Made by a program: the position numbers and the translations under genes
Origin: Flavobacterium gelatinilyticum
Lineage (GTDB): Bacteria > Bacteroidota > Bacteroidia > Flavobacteriales > Flavobacteriaceae
Length of the DNA: 64,000 bases
Assembly: GCF_027111295.1 (NCBI RefSeq)
Contig: NZ_CP114287.1
Coordinates: forward strand, 4,650,001-4,714,000
Reading direction: 5' to 3'
In this document: positions 44,618 to 52,364 of the stretch, piece by piece
Position numbering within the stretch: the first letter of the stretch is position 1
Layout: each line of letters opens with the position of its first letter
The notes under the pieces: model-generated
Told to the model about the DNA's origin: nothing
The model's database searches: none
What the model saw: the letters and a program-made list of their open reading frames with translations, nothing else

Positions 44618-46976
44618 CATCTAATAAATCTTGATATGTTATTTTTTTGACCGCAGCGTTTGCTGCATTATTGATTACTTTCACACGAATTGCTCTCAAA
44701 CCAGAAACTCCCTGAAGGTCTTCAACTTCAAATTGTTCTATTGCCGGTTCAAGAATTTTTTTGTGCTGCAGATATTTAATGTATTTTAAATATTCGGCTT
44801 CTTCGCTGTTTTGAGAATATACGATTGTAATTTTCTCTTTTTCGGTAATTCTTTCATTTGTGCCTTTAATATTCGATTTATCGATACGTTTTTTAACTAC
44901 TTCATATCTTGCATTATACGTTCCATCAACATCAAAACGTTTTTCATCCATTCTAAAACGGATAGAAAGCGGCTGACTAAATACTAATATTAAAGAAGTA
45001 ACATCCAACTCATACGGAAGCGATTCTTTAAGCTGATGATGTTCTAATTCCATTTCGCATAAAGTTTGTAACTGCCACAAACGAAGATTATGCAAATACA
45101 TAATATCGAAAGGTTTAGTTGGAGAAATTGAAGCTCCGATATACAAATTGTGTTCTACACCATCAGTTTTAAAACGTTCATAATAATGCGGATAAATTTG
45201 CTGTGCCTCAATTTGTTTTTTATCCAAAACAGCTGCCAGTCGTTTATTGATAATCGACATTGCATTATCAAACTTTTTTCTTTCCTGATAAAACATTCCT
45301 GTTTTTTCGTCCAGATTTTCAAAATACAATTCTTCCAGCTTTTCGTTTTTAGAATTTTCTCTGGTGTTTTTTAAAATCGGATGAATTTCTTCTTCAATAT
45401 ATCTTTGAATATGTTGTTCAGTATCTGCTTTTAAAGGAAAATCCAATTCGCTTCGAAGTGACTCCAATTCGAATTTTCTTTGTTCCAAAAGCACCAAATT
45501 AGAATTAGGTTTTTGATTATCGAAAATTTCCAAAATCGCAGAAAGCTGATTTTTTAAGTCGATTTTTACTGTTTCGTTTCTATGTTCAGACGAACTTTTA
45601 ATATCGATTTGTCCGTACAACGGAAATACATTTTTGAAGACAATTTCCTTAAAAATATAATCCTTTGTTGGATTTGTATTCTGAAAATAATTTTGAGATT
45701 CTTTTTTAAATTTCCAATATACACTTGGATGAATTGTAGTGTATTCACGTTGAATAATCGCTTCAATCTGATGCTGCATATCCGTATTATAGCGATCAAT
45801 AGTATCGGTTAAGTAAGGCAGAACCAATTCTAGTTTTGTAGCATTAACGGAATTTAAATCTCTTGGGTTTTCAGAAACCAATTCGACAACTCCCAACAAA
45901 TGATTGTCTTTAACAACAGGCGCGAAGATACAGCTTTGAATATTTTGTTTTAACAAATGCTGTCCTAGTATCTTGTTTGTAGATTCTTCTGTAAATTTGC
46001 TGACATTCGAAATAACAAAAGGTTCGTTTTTGTCGAGTAAGTTTTCGAAAGAACAACCAAAAAAAGCATTTTTGCAGTCTACTTCCTGATCGGCATGAAG
46101 CAGGAAACTATTTAGATGGTTATCATGTTTGGTTGGTCTTATAAACTTTTCTTCTTCAGGATTATAAATAATAAAACCAACTTTTAAGTTTGGCAAATTA
46201 AAAATAGATTGAAAAATATTTGAGATTTCCTGATCTGTTGTAACAGTTTTTACTTCAGGTTTAAGTAAACTGCTTTTTAGCGTCGAAATGGCACTTTCTG
46301 TAGTGGCATCAAACAAAGATACGATTCCAAAACCTCTCAGGATCCAGCTTCCTTTTGGGAATTTAGATTTCCATAAATTGATATCCTGATAATTGTCAAT
46401 CAGTTGGTCAATATCTTCCTGAGTTAAATGAACAGCATTTTCTGTGGGAATAATTTCCATGAAATCAGCATTATACAAAATGCGATAGTGTTTCTCTACA
46501 CCAATTTCGTTTGGAATGTCATAAAAAAACGGTTTATTGAAATCAATATGCTGATTGTAATAATCACTTAAAATTAAACAACAATTATTAATATAAAATT
46601 GATGCTCATCAAAATCACGAATTTCCATATAAAATTCGTCTCCGGCATTTTTCAGAATTTTTTTAAAACGTTCTGTATAATTAAAAGAGATATTTTGAAA
46701 TGGAATGGTGACGGCTTTTATTTCATTGTGCGTCAAAGCAGTCGGAAACAAATCGGCTAATATATTTTTAATTAATCCTTCATTTTCTTTAATGACAGAA
46801 TAATCCTGAATTCCGGTTTTTAATTCCGGAATCAATTCGATTTGCTCTAAAATTGCTTTGGCATAATTAGATCTGTAATCGATATTTGATAAAGCGATTG
46901 CTTCAAAAGATTCGATTAGTTTATGAAATGAAATTATGGTAGTGAAAGGACTTTCTTTAAATAAGTGAATATCCAT
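44607..46976 (-). CDS. Large cytoplasmic GAF-domain protein
   Basis: This 789-residue protein has no signal peptide or evident membrane span. A GAF domain is suggested at about 250-400, with VGFIIYNPEEEKFIRP, a later FEN/PFVISNVSKF core and the strand CIFAPVVKDNHLLGVVELVSENPRDL, the usual GAF end. The flanking N-terminal 240 and C-terminal 390 residues are helical and strand-rich with no domain I can name. It is a single-gene unit with its own terminator. It could be a sensory protein with an uncharacterised output; no kinase, cyclase or helix-turn-helix motif is visible. Confidence 0.75.
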   Translation of the reverse strand: MDIHLFKESPFTTIISFHKLIESFEAIALSNIDYRSNYAKAILEQIELIPELKTGIQDYSVIKENEGLIKNILADLFPTALTHNEIKAVTIPFQNISFNYTERFKKILKNAGDEFYMEIRDFDEHQFYINNCCLILSDYYNQHIDFNKPFFYDIPNEIGVEKHYRILYNADFMEIIPTENAVHLTQEDIDQLIDNYQDINLWKSKFPKGSWILRGFGIVSLFDATTESAISTLKSSLLKPEVKTVTTDQEISNIFQSIFNLPNLKVGFIIYNPEEEKFIRPTKHDNHLNSFLLHADQEVDCKNAFFGCSFENLLDKNEPFVISNVSKFTEESTNKILGQHLLKQNIQSCIFAPVVKDNHLLGVVELVSENPRDLNSVNATKLELVLPYLTDTIDRYNTDMQHQIEAIIQREYTTIHPSVYWKFKKESQNYFQNTNPTKDYIFKEIVFKNVFPLYGQIDIKSSSEHRNETVKIDLKNQLSAILEIFDNQKPNSNLVLLEQRKFELESLRSELDFPLKADTEQHIQRYIEEEIHPILKNTRENSKNEKLEELYFENLDEKTGMFYQERKKFDNAMSIINKRLAAVLDKKQIEAQQIYPHYYERFKTDGVEHNLYIGASISPTKPFDIMYLHNLRLWQLQTLCEMELEHHQLKESLPYELDVTSLILVFSQPLSIRFRMDEKRFDVDGTYNARYEVVKKRIDKSNIKGTNERITEKEKITIVYSQNSEEAEYLKYIKYLQHKKILEPAIEQFEVEDLQGVSGLRAIRVKVINNAANAAVKKITYQDLLDELN

Positions 46977-47071
46977 CGTGGTATTTTTTTATACAAAATT
47001 AATGATAAATTAAAAATGCCCGACATTTTTTTATTTCTTTAATTTATAGCAATATAGATATTTGTTTAAAT

Positions 47072-47108
47072 AAAAAACAGCAATTACATTTTGTAACTGC
47101 CGTTTTTT
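47072..47108. terminator. Hairpin terminator after the Rrf2 gene
   Basis: CAGCAATTACA pairs with TGTAACTGCCG around a short loop, with A and T runs on either side. Nearly the same hairpin, in inverted orientation, recurs at 49291-49326. Confidence 0.8.
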
Positions 47109-47134
47109 GTATTTAGTTTAATGAATGCTTAAAC

Positions 47135-47641
47135 TTATTTGTTGAAAACATTTGACTGAAACCAATCTTGTGCATTATCAATCATTTCTTGTCCGTACTG
47201 TTTCCGGATCATATTATGAACCCATTGCAGATTTTTTTCGCGTAACGAATCTTTTATTTTATTTTCTGTTTCAATCATTACCTGATGTATCGCACAAACG
47301 CTGTCTTTTTTCCACGGAAGGTTTTCCTTGTCCAGCATTATACAATTATCTCTAATTTGATTGCATTCAAAAAATGAAATTTCTCCTTCTACGGCAAGAA
47401 CAATATCTAAAAATGTTATTTCTTCTGCTGATCTGGCTAGTTTATAACCTCCTTTTACTCCGATATTTGACTTAACGATTCCTGCTTTTTTTAATTTGGT
47501 AAAAGCTTTAGCCAAATAAGTTTCGGATATATTTTGAAAATTAGCCAAATCACGCACCGTTATGGTTTCGCTTTTCGGATTATCAATCAAATAAACCAGA
47601 GAGTGTATCGCATATTCAACATTTTTTCCAAGAGTTGGCAT
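47135..47641 (-). CDS. Rrf2-family transcriptional regulator
   Basis: This 168-residue DNA-binding protein starts at the ATG at 47641 (MPTLGKNVEYAIHSLVYL), matching the usual Rrf2 start; a longer GTG reading to 47680 runs into the MITE-like element and is rejected. The winged helix (ITVRDLANFQNISETYLAKAFTKLKKAGIV) and the wing GVKGGYKLAR are typical. Three cysteines follow (FECNQIRDNC and SVCAIHQ), which could be iron-sulfur ligands, but the spacing differs from the C-x5-C-x5-C pattern of NsrR, so cofactor binding is uncertain. It is downstream of the NADH-dehydrogenase-like gene on the same strand and may regulate it. Iron-sulfur, nitric oxide and redox signals are all possible. Confidence 0.88.
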   Translation of the reverse strand: MPTLGKNVEYAIHSLVYLIDNPKSETITVRDLANFQNISETYLAKAFTKLKKAGIVKSNIGVKGGYKLARSAEEITFLDIVLAVEGEISFFECNQIRDNCIMLDKENLPWKKDSVCAIHQVMIETENKIKDSLREKNLQWVHNMIRKQYGQEMIDNAQDWFQSNVFNK

Positions 47642-47675
47642 ACAAATAATTTGATTAATTTGTTGAATGTAATTT

Positions 47676-47808
47676 AACACATAGAAACATAGATTTTTAT
47701 TTCAAAAAAGAGAGTAGAAGAAACTAGTTTCCACACATAGAAGCTATGTGCATTTAAGTAAGTGAAACGCCTTTTTTAAATCTCTAAAAAACTATGTTTC
47801 TATGTGTT
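47676..47808. mobile_element. MITE-like element, copy B (133 bp, perfect 17-bp terminal inverted repeats)
   Basis: AACACATAGAAACATAG at 47676-47692 is inverted at 47792-47808. Internal words GAAGAAACTAGTTTC and GAAACGCC... match copy A, but copy B lacks the central terminator hairpin. It lies between the Rrf2 gene and the oxidoreductase gene. Confidence 0.8.
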
Positions 47809-47848
47809 GAAGATAATTACACGCAACAGATAATTTGATTAATAAATA

Positions 47849-49072
47849 TTAAGCGTTCTGGCTCACATTTGGAACTTCTGGAAAAGATTCTTCCAGAGCA
47901 GTTTCAACATCATCAGCAGGATAAATTAGTTTTGTAGTAACTTCCATTTTGATGTTTTTGCCTTCAATTCCGCTTACCGCCAGACTGCGTTCCCAGCCAG
48001 TTGTCAGCATTCCGTCTTCTTGGCCCAAATCGACACAAGTAACATAATCTGTATAATTGTAAGGTTTTAAAGGTTGAGAAAACAAACTGTTTACCGCATT
48101 ATGTCCCGCCCATTTTCCTAAGAACATAGAAAACTGACATGCCATAAGAGAAGTATTTCCTTGGTCATCAACCGGAATATTAGCAACGTCTCCGGCTGCA
48201 ATTACATTTTCATGTTGTTCCAATTGAAGATATTTGTTTACATGAAGACGTCCCAAATTATCTTTTTCGCCTTTAAAGAAATTACAAAGTGAACTTGCCA
48301 CCAATCCAACAGTCGAAATAACCGTTTGTGAAGGTATAAAAGTGCCATCGCTTAATGTTGCTCCGTTTGAAGTTACGCCTGCCAATGAAACACCTGTCAT
48401 GATTTTCACGTCTTTAGATTCTAAGGTTTTTATAACATAATCCTGCGCTTCAGCTGAATAATAATTTCCTACTTTATCCCCTTTTTCTATAAGCACGACT
48501 TTAAAATCCATTGCATCCTGAGAATAAGTATTCCAGATTTTCGCTGCTTTTTCTTTAATTGTTGTAACTATTTCTAATCCGGTTAATCCACTTCCGGCAA
48601 CTACAAAAGTCGCTGCACCTTCTGCATTAAAACCTTTTTCTGCCAATTGTGTTACATGATCTTCTAATCTTTGCGCACCATTGAATGTGTCTACATTAAA
48701 AGTATTTTCAATACCTGGAATGTTAATTGCTTTTAAAACACTTCCTGAAGAAAGCACAAGAAAATCATAAGTCAAAATTCTAGATCCACTGTCTGTTGCA
48801 ACCGTAACCAGTTTTTCTTCCGGATTGATGATTTCTGCTTTACCAATAATTAATTTGATGTTTAACGGCTTAAAATATTTATTAAGCTCAACTCTTAATC
48901 CTTCTAATGACACCTCGTATAATCTCGGACGAATCGTCATATATTCATCCATATTTACTAAAGTTACCTCTAGTTCGCCTTCTTTTTTTAATTCACGACT
49001 TTGTCTAACAGCACTTAAAGCACTCCAGAAACCTGCAAATCCACCTCCAATAATTAATAACTGCTTTTTCAT
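47849..49072 (-). CDS. NAD(P)/FAD-dependent oxidoreductase, type II NADH dehydrogenase-like
   Basis: This 407-residue flavoprotein has two dinucleotide-binding motifs: GGGFAGFWSA at the N-terminus for FAD and VVAGSGLTGLEI for NAD(P)H, plus the late FAD contact VIAAGDVANIPV. The overall layout fits NDH-2, which moves electrons from NADH to quinone at the inner membrane, although a clear membrane-binding C-terminus is not obvious. It stands upstream of the Rrf2 regulator gene, on the same strand, with only the MITE-like copy B between them. Reported family members range from about 380 to 450 residues. Confidence 0.85.
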   Translation of the reverse strand: MKKQLLIIGGGFAGFWSALSAVRQSRELKKEGELEVTLVNMDEYMTIRPRLYEVSLEGLRVELNKYFKPLNIKLIIGKAEIINPEEKLVTVATDSGSRILTYDFLVLSSGSVLKAINIPGIENTFNVDTFNGAQRLEDHVTQLAEKGFNAEGAATFVVAGSGLTGLEIVTTIKEKAAKIWNTYSQDAMDFKVVLIEKGDKVGNYYSAEAQDYVIKTLESKDVKIMTGVSLAGVTSNGATLSDGTFIPSQTVISTVGLVASSLCNFFKGEKDNLGRLHVNKYLQLEQHENVIAAGDVANIPVDDQGNTSLMACQFSMFLGKWAGHNAVNSLFSQPLKPYNYTDYVTCVDLGQEDGMLTTGWERSLAVSGIEGKNIKMEVTTKLIYPADDVETALEESFPEVPNVSQNA

Positions 49073-49290
49073 TTTCTTTTAATAGATAATTACGATATTA
49101 TTTGTCGCAAATTAAATGAAATAAAACTTAATTATAAAATAAATCTTACATTTTATTTGAAAGTTATTTTTCTAAAGTATCTAAAATCTTATAATTTAAA
49201 TAATTGTGGCTTTGTTTTTTTTTGAGTTAAAAAAGTAAAAAAGTTTTTTCCGATGCTATATAGACTAAAATTGCTTTAAGATTCAGACAT

Positions 49291-49326
49291 AAAAAAACGG
49301 CAGTTACAAAATGTAATTGCCGTTTT
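49291..49326. terminator. Hairpin terminator after the nucleoid-associated protein gene
   Basis: AACGGCAGTTACA and TGTAATTGCCGTT form the stem, with T or A runs on both sides. It is nearly the same sequence as 47072-47108 but inverted, so it belongs to a small dispersed terminator family. The rest of the gap 49073-49363 holds no visible gene. Confidence 0.85.
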
Positions 49327-49363
49327 CTGTTTTAGTAAGTAAGTAATAGAAAATGAAAACTTC

Positions 49364-50422
49364 TTAGCTTTTTTCTTCTTTATTGAAATACACTAAGTAG
49401 TAATACATTTGTTTTTCTTCATCCCAGCCTTTTTCAACAAATTTCTCTGCGCTTTCCGGATTGATGAAATCCATTTTAATCTGAATGTGGGTATCCAGAT
49501 TAATTACGTTTTTAATCGATTTTCTGGCGTCAGAAACTGCTGCGTTGGCGATAGGGAATGTGGTTACATCTTCGATGCTGTATTTTTCTCCTTTATCAAC
49601 TTTATAGTTTTTAAATTCAGGAATTAAATCAGGATTGTCTAGTACTTCATTCAAGAAATTTTGTTCTTCAAACTGATCATTTTTAGCGAAATAATTCACA
49701 GATCGGTTCATAAACATAACTTCCTCTTTCTTGTCTTCTGCCGGCAAAACAACGTCTTTTGCGAAGTTTTGACAGAATTTTAAATATTTCTTTGTGATGA
49801 AATTTTCATCCTCAAAAGCATCAACAGATAAAAAGTGCTCTAGCCAGTAGCGCGCATCATAACGGTTGCTGTCTACAGTCAGGATTTTGTATCCTTCTTC
49901 TTTTTTGTAGTTGAAAATCAAACATCCTTTATCTAATTTACTCAGGTTAATTCCCTGTTGTAAAATCATTTCAAGGTTGCTTCCGTTTTCTTCAAACTGC
50001 AAAAAGTCAGCCTGTAATTCGCTTTTAAAAATACCAATTGCATCAACAACATTGTTATCAATACTAAGATTAGTCAAATAGGTTACATAAACCTCTCCGT
50101 TTTTAATGTGCGGGTGATTTGACTGTTCGTATAAATGTTTTGTGATTTTTTTAGAAACCTCATGAACATTCGCCGGATTAGCAAAAATTTCAGTTGCATA
50201 CTTAAACATGTCGTTGTAGTCTAAGTCTACTTCATGTGCAAACTGATAATAGTTTTCTTCTTTTTCTCTAAAAGGTTTAAAAAAGAATTCTTTTATCAGC
50301 GGTACAATTTCATCATTTAAGTTAAATGGCTGCTCTGATAAGAAAATAGCCTCATTACGGCTTTTGTTTCCTACGCGGTGTATCGCCAGCGTGTCGATGT
50401 GGGTGTTGAATAAATTGATCAT
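49364..50422 (-). CDS. Nucleoid-associated protein (NdpA/YejK-like)
   Basis: This 352-residue protein resembles the 37-kDa nucleoid-associated protein family (PF04245), which binds the chromosome. Its start IDTLAIHRVGNKSRNEAIFLSEQPF, the middle HPHIKNGEVYVTYLTNLSID and the segment DKGCLIFNYKKEEGYKILTVDSNRYDARYWLEHFLSVD are typical. A high proportion of acidic residues is also usual for the family. The gene is downstream of the four-helix-bundle cassette on the same strand; only 18 bp separate its start codon from the left inverted repeat. Confidence 0.85.
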   Translation of the reverse strand: MINLFNTHIDTLAIHRVGNKSRNEAIFLSEQPFNLNDEIVPLIKEFFFKPFREKEENYYQFAHEVDLDYNDMFKYATEIFANPANVHEVSKKITKHLYEQSNHPHIKNGEVYVTYLTNLSIDNNVVDAIGIFKSELQADFLQFEENGSNLEMILQQGINLSKLDKGCLIFNYKKEEGYKILTVDSNRYDARYWLEHFLSVDAFEDENFITKKYLKFCQNFAKDVVLPAEDKKEEVMFMNRSVNYFAKNDQFEEQNFLNEVLDNPDLIPEFKNYKVDKGEKYSIEDVTTFPIANAAVSDARKSIKNVINLDTHIQIKMDFINPESAEKFVEKGWDEEKQMYYYLVYFNKEEKS

Positions 50423-50440
50423 TTTTTTTCTAGGTGCTGA

Positions 50441-50903
50441 GGTTCTGAGATCCTAAGGTACTAAGGTTTAGCTCTATCTTTTATTTTTTTTATAAAAGAA
50501 ACTAACATTCTTTCTACCTCGCGACTATCCTCATATAAGTTATTAAAATCGTCTTCTTTTAAATAAGATATATTTTTTGCGATTTCTAATTGCGTTTGCA
50601 TTTCAAATAGTGAGCCTATAGAAATGTTTAAAAAACGTAAAAGATCTTTATCACTTTCTCTTCCAAATCCTTCAGCTATATTACTGGGAATAGAAATCGA
50701 ACTGCGTCTGATTTGTGAAGTCAATCCGAAGATTTCTTCTTTTGGAAATTTGTTTGTTAAGGAATAAATTTTGGTAATCAAGTTCATTGACTTCTGCCAG
50801 ATAATTAGGTTTCTAAAGTTACTCATTTCTTATTTTTAAATTAAATATAAAAATAAGAAAAAACCTTCAAAATAAAAACCTAGAACCTTAGCATCTCAGA
50901 ACC
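50441..50903. mobile_element. Candidate inverted-repeat cassette carrying a four-helix-bundle gene
   Basis: Bases 50441-50463 (GGTTCTGAGATCCTAAGG...) and 50881-50903 are inverted copies over 23 bp with two mismatches. Each end continues as degenerate ACCTTAG/CTAAGGT heptamers. The 463-bp unit contains one gene, whose stop codon falls inside the left repeat. No transposase is present. Similar ACCTTAG-type words occur at 58835-59132. Confidence 0.55.
50461..50826 (-). CDS. Four-helix-bundle protein (S23/bAvd-like family)
   Basis: This 121-residue protein has the family signature: LIIWQKSMNLITKIYSLTNKFPKEEIFGLTSQIRRS, then SISIPSNIAEGFGRES and a C-terminal helix pair. These proteins form small four-helix bundles; relatives are encoded in 23S rRNA intervening sequences, and the Avd accessory proteins of diversity-generating retroelements share the fold. 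No reverse transcriptase or variable repeat is visible nearby. The gene ends inside a 23-bp repeat that is inverted upstream of it, suggesting a mobile or repeat-linked gene. Cellular role unknown. Confidence 0.92.
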   Translation of the reverse strand: MSNFRNLIIWQKSMNLITKIYSLTNKFPKEEIFGLTSQIRRSSISIPSNIAEGFGRESDKDLLRFLNISIGSLFEMQTQLEIAKNISYLKEDDFNNLYEDSREVERMLVSFIKKIKDRAKP

Positions 50904-50920
50904 TTAGAACCTCAAAAAAA

Positions 50921-51460
50921 CTAATTCCAATTCTCCTCAAATCCGTAATCTTCGAAGCTGTCATCGCCCTCGAACATGTCAAGATCGTCTTCGTCAAGGT
51001 CGTCTTCAAATTCTCCGTAGATATCGTCGTGCATATCGGCTTCGAAGTTTTTTTCGATGGCTTCATCCGGCATTTCACCGTGAGAGAATAAAGTTTCTGG
51101 ATAAGTTGCTCCAACAGCTTCTTCTTCGATGGCGGCCAGTTCGACTAAGAAAGTCCACATACTGATGAAATCGTAAACATAGATAATCTTTGTATTTTCT
51201 TTGTCTAAAATACTCGACAACGGATAATCGTTCATGGTTCTTTGTTCTCCCGGAACATCGCCTGTATCAAAAAGCGGAATTTCATCTTCCTGATTCCAGG
51301 TTTCATCACAAGTGTAGAATGAAGCCACTTCTGACCCGTCAAAACCAAAAGCATTGAAGATTGCATTATGTAAATCCTCAAGAGTATCGTCTTCAAGAAT
51401 TGCGATGTCTCTGAAGATATCTTCTTCGGCGTCTAGAATTACTCTAAATTTATAAACCAT
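50921..51460 (-). CDS. PRiA4_ORF3-like (IS1096 TnpR passenger family) protein
   Basis: This 179-residue cytoplasmic protein starts MVYKFRVILDAEEDIFRDIAI and continues with LHNAIFNAFGFDGSEVASFY and YDFISMWTFLVEL, matching the plasmid pRiA4b ORF-3 family. Despite the name, such genes are widespread in chromosomes and are not transposases. The C-terminal third is an acidic, disordered-looking tail (EFEDDLDEDDLDMFEGDDSFE). Function is unknown. It is followed on the same strand by the four-helix-bundle cassette and preceded by a long perfect hairpin at 51581. Confidence 0.85.
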   Translation of the reverse strand: MVYKFRVILDAEEDIFRDIAILEDDTLEDLHNAIFNAFGFDGSEVASFYTCDETWNQEDEIPLFDTGDVPGEQRTMNDYPLSSILDKENTKIIYVYDFISMWTFLVELAAIEEEAVGATYPETLFSHGEMPDEAIEKNFEADMHDDIYGEFEDDLDEDDLDMFEGDDSFEDYGFEENWN

Positions 51461-51580
51461 AATCTTTGTTTTTATTGAGAGGTCAAAGGTAAAATATAAA
51501 AAACGAAATCCGAATCAGGAATCGCGATTTGTTGAAAAGATTTTAAAATGCTGTTTTTATTAGTTTTAACTTACTTTGTG

Positions 51581-51660
51581 TTCCTGCAAGGTTTTCAAAA
51601 CCTTGTAGGTTTGATTATTACTAAAGTTATACCTACAAGGTTTTGAAAACCTTGCAGGAA
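51581..51660. repeat. Perfect 30-bp inverted repeat forming a long hairpin
   Basis: Bases 51581-51610 and 51631-51660 are exact inverted copies, separated by 20 bp. Each arm is itself nearly palindromic around AAGGTTTTCAAAACCTT. The hairpin may act as a bidirectional terminator or as a repeat-element end; the arms share words with the hairpin at 1617-1650. Confidence 0.9.
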
Positions 51661-51669
51661 GAGAAAAAC

Positions 51670-52269
51670 TTATCTTCTGCTAAGTCTTTTTCTAAGTTTA
51701 TGATAATGTTTATGGTAAGTGTTATGACTTGGATAGCTTCTGCTTGGTGTCATGTTGTTAAAAATCAAAGCCGTTAAAAGTAAAATAAGGACACCTACTA
51801 AAACAGGAGAAATCACATACATATAACCCAATGATTTTACTTTTTCTGTACCAATAACAGCAATAAGGGCTGTCGCGCCTCCCGGCGGATGAAGTGTTTT
51901 GGTAATCTGCATTAAGATAATGGCGATTGAAACAGCCAGCGGTGCGGCAACCCACATAATATCCGGAACCAGTTTATGAACCGTTACGCCAACAATGGCC
52001 GAAACCAAGTGCCCGCCAACTAAATTTCGGGGCTGAGAGAATGGACTTTGGATAATTCCGTAAACCAAAACACTCGAAGCTCCAAAAGAACCAATTAAAT
52101 AAACAGCATCAGGTCCTGAAAAATGTATCGACTGCACATAAGCCAGAATTCCAATTCCAACAAATGATCCTAAAAATGACCAAAAGTGTTCCTTATAATC
52201 GATTAAAGTTTCTTTATAAAGAATGTAACGTGTTTTGCGGTAACTTCTTCGAATTTTTTGAGTCGGCAT
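51670..52269 (-). CDS. HPP-family membrane protein
   Basis: This 199-residue protein has four predicted transmembrane segments and the HPP motif in ITKTLHPPGGATALIAVIG, together with GSFGASSVLVYGIIQSPFSQPRNLVGGHLVSAIVGV. HPP proteins of plastids and cyanobacteria have been linked to nitrite transport; the role in Bacteroidota is not established, so only the family is called. Its downstream side has the long hairpin at 51581 and it is followed upstream by the ClC gene after a repeat. Confidence 0.92.
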   Translation of the reverse strand: MPTQKIRRSYRKTRYILYKETLIDYKEHFWSFLGSFVGIGILAYVQSIHFSGPDAVYLIGSFGASSVLVYGIIQSPFSQPRNLVGGHLVSAIVGVTVHKLVPDIMWVAAPLAVSIAIILMQITKTLHPPGGATALIAVIGTEKVKSLGYMYVISPVLVGVLILLLTALIFNNMTPSRSYPSHNTYHKHYHKLRKRLSRR

Positions 52270-52296
52270 AAGTCTTTAAAATATTTATTGTGGTAT

Positions 52297-52359
52297 TTTT
52301 TGCTGCAGATTAATTGATTTCAGATAATCTCTAAACCTTATAATCTGCGGCAGAAAAAA
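52297..52359. repeat. Hairpin related to the palindrome at 121-299
   Basis: CTGCAGATTAA and TTATAATCTGCGGCAG face each other across about 24 bp, flanked by T and A runs. The interior words GATTTCAGATAATCTCTAAA recall the middle of the palindrome at 121-299. It may serve as a terminator for the ClC gene at 52365. Confidence 0.6.
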
Positions 52360-52364
52360 ACATT

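Noticed and set aside
47642..47680. GTG start giving a longer Rrf2 protein
   Set aside because: The added residues are encoded partly by the edge of MITE-like copy B, and the ATG at 47641 matches the usual Rrf2 N-terminus.
50461..50826. Diversity-generating retroelement accessory gene
   Set aside because: There is no reverse transcriptase, template repeat or variable repeat in the window; only the fold family is shared.
50921..51460. Transposon resolvase
   Set aside because: The family name refers to an IS1096 passenger, but the protein has no resolvase catalytic motifs and is common in chromosomes.
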